Positions 38,818 to 47,300 of a stretch of DNA of 62,322 nucleotides are shown here, piece by piece. The translations under genes and the position numbers were made by a program. Below the pieces are notes generated by a model, which did not search any database, was not told the DNA's origin, and was given only the letters and a program-made list of their open reading frames with translations. Positions within the stretch are counted from its first letter, which is position 1. Every line of letters starts with the position of its first letter. The stretch covers positions 1 through 62,322 of the forward strand of contig CALLWB010000099.1 of NCBI GenBank assembly GCA_938016265.1. Direction: 5' to 3'. Source of the DNA: an uncultured Saprospiraceae bacterium. GTDB lineage: Bacteria; Bacteroidota; Bacteroidia; Chitinophagales; Saprospiraceae.

Positions 38818-38960
38818 CAAAGGCAAGTGAAGGCGACGCAGCAGAGCGAGTAGGACAAGGGGGTGGAATGGACGACCTAAGGGAGTGCCTGCAAGGCGGA
38901 GCGCCAGCGAACCCATGGAACACCCGACACCTGCGTAAGCAAGGTGATGGCTCCTAATAT
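38818..38960. repeat. GC-rich structured intergenic element
   Basis: An approximately 140-nt block clearly richer in G and C than its surroundings. Local hairpins include GCCT-GCA-AGGC (38887-38897) and CACCTGC-GTAA-GCAAGGTG (38928-38946), the latter with a GNRA tetraloop and a bulged A. Shared words with 4611-4680 (GGGTGGAAT(A)GG) suggest a dispersed family. No ORF. Confidence 0.4.
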
Positions 38961-39007
38961 TACTTCTTTTGTGTGTTCTGTTTCAAAATCTTCTGACAAA
39001 TTTGGGA

Positions 39008-40399
39008 TCAATTCCAAGTACCATTCAACACATTGATTTCCCAAATCCCTGGAACTACAGAATACAACTCAATACTAGCCCCTGGCTGATTGGACTGAAT
39101 CGAGGTCCCAATCGGATAGCCGCGTAGCTGATCGCCCAGTGATGGAGTAATTACGATCGCATGGTTTTCTATGACAACAACTCGCGTGTGGACACCCCGA
39201 ATAGCAGTTTGAGGAAGGAAAAGCTGGGTGAAGCCCATCGCCCCCTCATTCGTAATGATACCGTTGGTGTCCCATTTGTTTACCGCTATACTGCCAGAAA
39301 CTGCTCTTACCTCTTTTCGATTGCCATAGATGGTTTGATTCTCCCCAAAAGTAGTCCCATAGTTGCCGCCCTGCAGGAGACTGATTTTCCCTGATTCATA
39401 GAAACTCATTCTTGAGGTAGAAACGGAAGCATCGTTGTTATGATGAAACAAAAAATTGGTAGGAGAGTTGGAGCCCCCCGTAAACTTAAAGTTTAAAGGG
39501 TTGCTACCGTCATCAGTGTCTGCAAATGAATAATCGATGCCTTGTACACCGCGTGTATTAAAACCATAATTCCCGAAGTCGTCCAATATGTGCATCCGTG
39601 CTGTGAGATCATTGGCCGGGGCCGGAGTTCTGCCGACAATCAGAAAATCGGGCCGATCCAGGGAGCCCATTCCAACTTTCCATTTGCGATCGCCGCTGCT
39701 AGCGAACCAAACAGAGGCCTGGTAGTCTTCGTTGCCAGCACCACTATAAAAATTGTCGATGGTCAATGCTGGATGATAGTCGGCCATGAGTATCCATTCA
39801 TTCGCATTTTTCATTCCTGGATTGTCGGTATGGATAATCTTTTTTATCTGAGCCGTCCAGTAGGTGGAGTAGTCGCCATTGGCCGGAGTCGGCCGTTGCC
39901 AGTCGAAGGTAGAATGATCATTGATGATGTAGTCGTCCGGCAAATTTGTCAACAGATCAAAATCGAATTTTACATTTTTTGGAATGCACATTTCCCATCC
40001 CAGGTTGACCCCGTTTACTGTATTTGCGGCGTTTAGTGCCAGGATACAATTGTTGATGATGGCATTGTTGTCTGTTATTTGGTCGTCTATTGCTCCGTGA
40101 TTGAGGACATTGAAACAGGTTTCGGTGCGACTGATTTCTTTCCAAACGATCACGTCATAGTACCAGAAAGTTCTAGTATCTGTATCGTAGACTAAGAGAC
40201 TATTTGCTGGATTTGTTATTGCTGTTCGCTGGTTGGTGGTCATTCTTGGTACTAATATCCCTTGGTCAGTGGAGGATACTTCCAGTGCAGCAGTTGGGTC
40301 TGGCGAGGTAGTTCCTATCCCAACGTTTTGACTTTGTCCTAAAATAGAATGGCTACAAAATACTAGCAATAAGAAGGCGATTGATCTAATCATCATCAT
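39008..40399 (-). CDS. Secreted protein with tail-fibre-like N-terminus
   Basis: A 463-residue protein with a signal peptide (SHSILGQ). The N-terminal module reads NVGIGTTSPDPTAALEVSST, then GILVPRMTTNQRTAI and SLLVYDTDT, as in the protein at 17417-18886 and common in Bacteroidota surface proteins. The rest is beta-rich with Trp/Asp segments and ends EINVLNGTWN. It is probably exported to the surface; ligand unknown. It is convergent with the giant adhesin's PorP/SprF gene. Confidence 0.65.
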   Translation of the reverse strand: MMMIRSIAFLLLVFCSHSILGQSQNVGIGTTSPDPTAALEVSSTDQGILVPRMTTNQRTAITNPANSLLVYDTDTRTFWYYDVIVWKEISRTETCFNVLNHGAIDDQITDNNAIINNCILALNAANTVNGVNLGWEMCIPKNVKFDFDLLTNLPDDYIINDHSTFDWQRPTPANGDYSTYWTAQIKKIIHTDNPGMKNANEWILMADYHPALTIDNFYSGAGNEDYQASVWFASSGDRKWKVGMGSLDRPDFLIVGRTPAPANDLTARMHILDDFGNYGFNTRGVQGIDYSFADTDDGSNPLNFKFTGGSNSPTNFLFHHNNDASVSTSRMSFYESGKISLLQGGNYGTTFGENQTIYGNRKEVRAVSGSIAVNKWDTNGIITNEGAMGFTQLFLPQTAIRGVHTRVVVIENHAIVITPSLGDQLRGYPIGTSIQSNQPGASIELYSVVPGIWEINVLNGTWN

Positions 40400-40748
40400 G
40401 AATAAAACTTTAGAGGAAATGAAAATTTGTGCTTGCTAAGATAAGTATAGTCAATTCAAAATGAAGGTGTTGGGTGGATTTATTTGGGAAATAATTGATT
40501 GGCTAAGGATGTCTTGTTTGCTGATTTGAGATCAGACGGATCATAAATTACCTATACCATTCATAAAGAGAAAAGGTGATTTGAGAAAAGGAAATCGTGG
40601 GTTTGTAAACTAGCTATTTCCCAATCAGTGATTTAAACATAGTTTTGGTTGTCATTTAGTGCGACTATCTGATTTTTGTAAATACTTCTGACGACAAAAC
40701 TACGCACTTTAAAAATCACCATTTTTCAACTAGATTAAACACTTTATC
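40400..40748. other. Intergenic region with weak promoter
   Basis: No ORF. A TTG followed after 19 nt by GATTTTTG, both near 40650-40680, is an approximate promoter for the short ORF at 40749. Confidence 0.3.
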
Positions 40749-40793
40749 ATGAAAAAAAATTATTACTCCTTCTTGTTAATGATTGCTCCCTAA
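40749..40793 (+). pseudogene. Possible truncated secretory gene (14-codon signal-peptide-like ORF)
   Basis: MKKNYYSFLLMIAP followed by stop. It resembles the start of a signal peptide cut short. It overlaps the 3' end of the convergent WbqC-like gene by 18 nt. It could be a remnant of a deleted gene, or simply chance. Confidence 0.2.
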
Positions 40794-41429
40794 ATTGTGG
40801 AGGTACACGATCGCTTCCGGCCCCTTGCAAAACAATAAATCCAGGATGCAAAGATTGGCTTGAAACCCTGTTCGGTCTTCAAACACCTGTGCATAAGGGG
40901 ACAATTTAAATGCCGGATCAGCGACTTGAGGTGGAAATCTTGGAGAGATAGATTCCCTTAAATCGGTGATTTGTGTTTCCGGTGTTTGTTGATAGGCGGT
41001 GGAGTATTCAACTTCAGTTGTACTATCAATAGTTTCTAGCAGCCAATGGAGAAGGGCCTTGTTCCAATCAAACAAAAGAGGGTAGGGCTGTTGGTAGAAG
41101 TTTTTGAGCTCATCGCTGTAATATTCGAAAAATGGTGATTTGCCGTAGGCGGATTGAATGCTGACCCAATGTTGGCGTTGCCAGTCTGTGGTGTTTGATA
41201 TTTGTACCTGTGTGATGGGGAGGCGTTCATTTTTACCTTTTGCTAATGGGATGGATAGCCGGAGCGGGCCAGCAGCACCCGCGATATACATCCGATTTCG
41301 GTAAGAGCCTTTCGAATAATTTTCAAATTGTTCAATGATCACTTTCTTTCCCTGGCAGAATTTTGAGAAATATTGAATGTTGCCAAAGTAATGAAGTTCT
41401 ATAAGGTTTGATGATTCCAAAAAGGTCAT
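40776..41429 (-). CDS. WbqC-like family protein
   Basis: A 217-residue protein. The ATG at 41429 is chosen over 41498 because it starts MTFLESSNLIELHYFGN, close to the usual WbqC opening (ESHYFPxxxYF). Family landmarks include NRMYIAGAAGPLRLSIPL and ITQVQISNTTDWQRQHWVSI, and then SAYGKSPFFEYY. WbqC proteins are linked to O-antigen and glycan loci in some bacteria, but their reaction is not established to my knowledge. It is a single gene here. Confidence 0.85.
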   Translation of the reverse strand: MTFLESSNLIELHYFGNIQYFSKFCQGKKVIIEQFENYSKGSYRNRMYIAGAAGPLRLSIPLAKGKNERLPITQVQISNTTDWQRQHWVSIQSAYGKSPFFEYYSDELKNFYQQPYPLLFDWNKALLHWLLETIDSTTEVEYSTAYQQTPETQITDLRESISPRFPPQVADPAFKLSPYAQVFEDRTGFQANLCILDLLFCKGPEAIVYLHNLGSNH

Positions 41430-41585
41430 TTTTTTATTAAAAACTGAAATATAACTCAAAAAGGGAGACACTTTACCCTTCCATCTCCATTTTTTCAAGC
41501 ATTTTATTCAAAAATATTGTAAATTACTACCAATTAAACACAAGCTGCGCTCTCTCAATTCATTTTTTTAATTTATTACTATTAT

Positions 41586-43034
41586 ATGAGACGCATTTTT
41601 CCAATATTCATTTTGCTATTAATTGCTTTTAGTGCTAAGGCGCTTGACGCGAATATTTCCTACGCCACCTTTAAAGGAATCGATCAAGACAATTACATTG
41701 AGGTCTACCTCCATATACTTGGGAAGACTGTCGATTTTACCTATGAAGAAGGCCGCTATGAGGCGGCAATAGAAGTCTTGTTGACCTTCAAACAAAATGG
41801 CGACATCAAAACATTTGATAAGTATGTCGTAAAAAGCCCACTACTCGGCACAAAAAAAATGGCCAACCTCGGAGTAGTAGATATGCGACGGATGAACCTG
41901 CCAGACGGGGTTTATGATTTGGAAATTGCCTTAAAAGACCTCAACAACCTAACCAATACCAATAAGTACTCTACCAAAGTAGAAATGGATTATAAGTCAG
42001 AAGAGGTGACTATTTCTGACATTCAGTTGGTTGACAAATACAAGCTAGCGGATGAGGAAAACAAGTATACCAAGCATGGCTTCATGCTCAATCCGTTTAC
42101 TTACACGATATATCCCAGTTACATTAGTAAAATTAGTTTTTTTACGGAGATTTATAATACGGATAAAGTACTAGAGAGCACTTATTTGGTAAGGTATTTC
42201 ATAAAAGAGGAAGGCAGTGATAAAGAACCGATCACAGGGTCTCTTGGATTTAAAAAACAACAGCCCAACAAGGTAAATGTGCTGCTTGCTGCCTTGGATA
42301 TTTCAAAAATACCTACTGGCATCTACCACCTCGTTATTGAGGTCAGAGACAAAGAAAACAAACTTATTAGTGCGAAGTCCCTTCGAATCAACCGAAGCAA
42401 TCTCCTTGATTACGACCTGGAAGACTACGAAAAAGCAGAGATCACGGCATCGTTTGTTGAAAACCTGGATAAGGAAACGGTTCGTCAAAATATTCAATCC
42501 CTGCTTCCAAAGATTTCTCAGAACAGTGTGCGACTTTTGAACAATATGGTGAGGTGTAAAGACCTGGAGGTACAAAAGAAATTTCTACTGCATTACTGGA
42601 CAAGTTTTGACGAAATCGATCCTAGTCAGCCTTACGAACAATACATGGAGTTGGTCGATTACGTAAATGACAAATTCGATAGCTCGTTCGGAAGAGGATA
42701 CGCATCAGACCGAGGTCATGTTTATCTAAAATACGGACCACCAACTGACTTTGTTTCTGTGCCGAGTGAACCGTCAAGTGCTCCCTACGAAATTTGGTAT
42801 TATGACATGCTCAATAATCAGCAGGGAGTAAAGTTTGTCTTCTACAATCCAACGCTTGCTGGAGAAGATTATGTGCTGCTGCATTCGACTGCCCGTGGAG
42901 AATTTAGTGACCCACAATGGCAGAAGAGGCTTTACGAAACGATTCAACCTACCTCTGGAAAAGATGCGTTGGAAGGGACGACTGTTCCTTCTCATTTCGG
43001 TGGCAATGCCGATACCTATTTTAACAATTGGTAG
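41586..43034 (+). CDS. GWxTD-domain-like secreted protein
   Basis: A 482-residue protein with a signal peptide (about 1-19). Residues about 30-330 are beta-rich domains. The C-terminus has FGRGYASDRGHVYLKYGPP (about 362-380) and YEIWYYD, which are the hallmarks of the GWxTD region found in Bacteroidota and Acidobacteriota secreted proteins. Function is unknown. It is convergent with the Lon-domain gene. Confidence 0.75.
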   Translation: MRRIFPIFILLLIAFSAKALDANISYATFKGIDQDNYIEVYLHILGKTVDFTYEEGRYEAAIEVLLTFKQNGDIKTFDKYVVKSPLLGTKKMANLGVVDMRRMNLPDGVYDLEIALKDLNNLTNTNKYSTKVEMDYKSEEVTISDIQLVDKYKLADEENKYTKHGFMLNPFTYTIYPSYISKISFFTEIYNTDKVLESTYLVRYFIKEEGSDKEPITGSLGFKKQQPNKVNVLLAALDISKIPTGIYHLVIEVRDKENKLISAKSLRINRSNLLDYDLEDYEKAEITASFVENLDKETVRQNIQSLLPKISQNSVRLLNNMVRCKDLEVQKKFLLHYWTSFDEIDPSQPYEQYMELVDYVNDKFDSSFGRGYASDRGHVYLKYGPPTDFVSVPSEPSSAPYEIWYYDMLNNQQGVKFVFYNPTLAGEDYVLLHSTARGEFSDPQWQKRLYETIQPTSGKDALEGTTVPSHFGGNADTYFNNW

Positions 43035-43109
43035 TAGTATAGGCGTTGATTGTACAAGGAACGACTGCTAGCCAACCGAAGTCGGCCTAGTGCTACCTTC
43101 TATCAACTT

Positions 43110-43745
43110 CTAGAATTCTGGTGGCATAAAGTTTTTGAAATGTCCATTCATCCGCGCCTTTTTTTTGAGTAAATTCATATCTCTTGCAATTGGGATAAGC
43201 CGTTGTAAATGTTCCAGCATAAATTGTTGCCGTTCATACTCTTCCTGAATGGTCAGAAAAACCAATTCCTGATCCAGGCTAAACCCAACAAGATGTGCCA
43301 GATTGAAGGAGAAAAACGGCTTGTCTTCTGCTGGTTTGATTTGGGTGATATCTAGTATTTTATTTAGTTCTCCCAGATAATTTAAAATCTCCTTACTCAT
43401 TGTAGGATCGGGCACATCGGAAAATGGTTGGTCGATTATTTTTGCTCCAGAATATAACTTGTCTTCCACATCCCGATGAAATTTTTCAATTTTGAAAATA
43501 CCAATCCCTCTTGTTTTAATATCCATTTTGCCATCCTCATATCGATGAGCGATCTGAAGAAGTTCTACCTCCGTCCCATATTCTGCTATCCTTCCGTCTA
43601 TGAAAGGGGCAATGCCAAAGGATTTTCGTTCTTCTTCACAATCATTAATCAATTGCCGGTATCTGGGTTCGAAAATATGAAGGTTCAGTTTTTCCCTTGG
43701 AAAAACAACTAGTTTGAGTGGAAAAAGCGCAAGGAATCGAGACAT
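43110..43745 (-). CDS. Lon protease substrate-binding (LonN-like) domain protein
   Basis: A 211-residue stand-alone LON N-terminal domain. The ATG at 43745 (MSRFLALFPLKLVVFP) is preferred over 43781 because a perfect promoter element ends 5 nt upstream of it. The pattern FPL.LVVFP....LHIFEPRYRQL...C is the family signature. There is no ATPase or protease domain, so it may act as an adaptor or have an unrelated role. Confidence 0.9.
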   Translation of the reverse strand: MSRFLALFPLKLVVFPREKLNLHIFEPRYRQLINDCEEERKSFGIAPFIDGRIAEYGTEVELLQIAHRYEDGKMDIKTRGIGIFKIEKFHRDVEDKLYSGAKIIDQPFSDVPDPTMSKEILNYLGELNKILDITQIKPAEDKPFFSFNLAHLVGFSLDQELVFLTIQEEYERQQFMLEHLQRLIPIARDMNLLKKKARMNGHFKNFMPPEF

Positions 43746-43750
43746 ATATC

Positions 43751-43781
43751 CAAAATTACATATTAATTGAGTAAATTTCAA
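43751..43781 (-). promoter_or_regulatory. Promoter of the Lon-domain gene
   Basis: On the minus strand, TTG (43781-43779), 20-nt spacer, then TAATTTTG (43758-43751), a perfect match. The start codon begins only 5 nt further on, indicating a leaderless or nearly leaderless mRNA. Confidence 0.7.
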
Positions 43782-44373
43782 TTATCTGCATTTATTCCGT
43801 GTTTATCTTGGAATTTTATCTCCTTCTTACAGACAAATAGGGTTCACGTAAAATACCGAGCTATCAATTCAATAACAACTTCACCGTTGCAAAATCCCCA
43901 TTGTTAGTCGCTACTTTCAGAGGGGATTTCTTTGCAATTAAATTGGAACTTGGGCTAGCAACTCTTCAAGAGTGGTTAGTTGATATTACTGATTATTGAA
44001 CTTTTTTTCTATTTTAATTAATAATACAACTAAGCAGCGACAACAATCTGCACTTTTAGAACTTTTTATTTCCTTTTTTTATTGTTAATGGATTGATAGA
44101 TAGGTGTTTGAATGCTTTTTGTGCTCCTAGGAGACTTCAAGTAGCAGTGGGGGAGAATTGCAATAATTTTTAGCTGAATTAGGATAGTTTATACGCATTA
44201 AGATATACTTAATACAGAATAACATTTATTTAACAGCAGGCAGGAAACATCGCTGAACTAAATCCATAGTTGAATTCGTTAAAATAAAACAATCTATAAT
44301 TCTTTGACGCTGTCAGAAATTATTAAATTGCCATATATAATAAATTGTCCACCTTTAAATTCCAAATCAGATT
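43782..44373. other. About 590-bp intergenic region
   Basis: Lies between the divergent Lon-domain and alpha-2-macroglobulin genes. It is AT-rich, has no ORF, and holds no strong promoter or hairpin near 44374. Confidence 0.4.
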
Positions 44374-47300
44374 ATGACTCACACCGTTTCTTCGTTTTTC
44401 AAGAATCCTCCATTCTACTATGTACTAATTGCCTCTATTTTACTGTTTACTGCTTGTGATAACAATAAATCCATTGAATACCCTAAGATGGATCCAAATT
44501 TCAGTTCCTTTATATACGCCTATACAAGTGGGGTGATTTCAAAGGCAGATCCTATCATTATAAAATTTAATGATGCAGTAATAGAAACGTCCAAAATAGG
44601 AGAGGAAGACGAAGATAATGTGATCACTTTCAGACCCTCGATCCGAGGAAAAGCAATTTGGGAAGATACCAAGACCCTGCGATTTACACCAACGGACCAT
44701 TTGCCAGAAAAAACAGAATTCCTGGCCAAAGTAAAAGTCAATAAGATTTACAAGGAAGTACCTTCCAATCTAAACACATTCGAGTTTGTTTTTAAGACCA
44801 GAGAACAATACTTTTCAGTTAATTTTGATGGGTTGGTGACCCCGGATGTGGCCAACCTCAAAGCGCAACAGTTTAAAGGGAAGGTGGTTACCGCAGATAT
44901 TGTCAATAATCTTGACTTGGAAAAGGTGCTGGAATTCAGCCAGCCTGGAAATAACAATTTGACCATAAAATGGCAGCATTCTCTAAACCAACTAGAACAC
45001 CCCTTTGTCATCAACAATGTAAACCGAAGCGACAAAGCCTCCAAAATCAATCTCTCCTGGAACGGAAATCCCATAGGTGTCAAAATAAAAGACGGCAAGG
45101 AGATCGAAGTCCCTGCCTTTGGAGATTTTAAAGTATTGGAAGCGAGAGTTGTACAAGAGGAAGAACAATATATTTATGTGAATTTTTCAGACCCATTGCT
45201 GAAGTCGCAAGATTTGGAAGGGTTAGTAAAAATTGTAGGAGCCAACAGCACCAATTTAAAATATGTAGTAGACGGCAACGAACTCCGGGTCTATCCAAGC
45301 AAACGAATTCAAGGAAAACGGAAAGTCAATTTCCTTCCAGGAATTCAAAATTCAGAACGCTACAAAATGATCAACAAAAGTGCCTGGGATCTATCTTTCG
45401 AATCCGTAAAACCAGAACTTAAATTAGTAGGAAAAGGCATCATTATGCCAGGTTCTGAAGGACTGATCTTTCCTTTTGAAGCGGTAAGTCTGAAAGCAGT
45501 AGATGTAGAGATTTTCAAAATCTTTCAAAATAATATCCTGCAATTCCTCCAGGACAATAACTACGAGGGAGACTACAATCTATATCGAGTGGGCAGGGTT
45601 GTGCATCAAGAAAAAGTTTCACTGGAAGAAATTAACCCTAATGCCTCTTCCGATTCCTGGACCCAGTACGCACTGGATCTAAGCAAGATGATCAACCGTG
45701 ATCCCGGCGCCATTTATCAAGTACGAATAGGCTTCAAAAAAGAATACAGTGCCTTCAAATGCGAAGGAGAATCAACCGACAACGACCTTGCTTTCGCAGG
45801 CGACGACAACCATCTCGAAGATGGAGAATTCAAAAGCTTTTGGAACCGCGGATACCGCTATTACAGATACCCTGGCTACAAATATCAGCATCGTAAAGAT
45901 CCTTGTTATCCGCCTTACTATCAGCCGGATAATTTTATTCGTAGGAATGTCCTTGCTTCTAATATTGGTATAATTGCAAAACGCGGCACAGACGGCAGTA
46001 TGATGGTCGCGGTTACAGACATCACCACTGCCCAACCAATCAGTGGAGCAAAAATCGAATTTTTCGATTATCAGCAACAATCCATCGGGGAGTTTTCAAC
46101 GGATACCGAAGGACTTTTATCAACCGTGTTAAAAAGAAAACCATTTGTCGCAGTAGTGAGTAGAGGAGATGAAAAAGGGTACCTCAAACTAGAAGACGGC
46201 ACCTCGCTATCCCTTAGTAAATTTGATGTGTCCGGGCAGCAAGTCTATAAAGGCCTCAAAGGATTTATCTATGGAGAAAGAGGTGTCTGGCGTCCCGGAG
46301 ATTCTATCTATTTGACGTTTATCGTAGAAGATAAAAACGGAACGCTACCAGGCAATCATCCGGTCACCTTTGAGTTTTTCGATCCTAGAGGCCAATTACA
46401 ACAAAAACAAACAAAAAGCCTTCATGTCAACAATATGTACAGTTTTAAAACGGCTACCACTGCTGACGCCCCAACAGGAATCTGGCGAGCAAATATCAAA
46501 GTAGGAGGCGCTTCCTTTTCTAAAAGTGTTCGGGTAGAAACCGTCAAACCAAATCGACTGAAAATCGATATAGATTTCGGAAAAGAAGAACTCCAGGTAG
46601 AAGACACTAATCTTAAGGGGAAACTGCAAGTCAACTGGCTACACGGCGCACCCGCCAAAAACGTGCGAACAGAAATCAAATTAGAAATGAAGCCCATCAA
46701 TACTTACTTCAAAAGCTACAAAGAATTTGAATTTGATGATCCAGCCCGAAGTTTCAAAGTAGAACCACAAACCATCTTTGATGACAAAGTAAATGAAAAA
46801 GGAGCGACCACTTTTGAAAGTAAACTAAGCACCGGTGATGCCGCTCCTGGTAAAGTGAAGGTGTTTTTCACTTCACGAGCATTTGAAAATGGAGGCGATT
46901 TTAGTTCCGACAATTTTTCGATGACCTACAATCCATATAGTGCTTACACCGGGATTCGTATTCCAAAAAACAAATACAATTCAAAGCGATTTAATATTAA
47001 TGAGAATAATGATGTAGAATTTGTCGTAGTAGATAAGGACGGAAAACCAATGGCCAACAAAACAGTAAAAGTCGGCGTATACCGAGTGACCTGGCGCTGG
47101 TGGTGGGACAGATCAAGAGACAATCAGAGCAACTATGCCTCTAGTGATCATGTCAATGCCTTGAAATCTGCCTCCATAACCACCAACAGCAAAGGAGTTG
47201 CCACTTGGTCAGTAAAGCCGGAAACCTGGGGCCGATATCTAGTACGCGCCTGCGATCCAACAACGGGGCATTGCACAGGAGATTATGCCTATTCCGGTTC

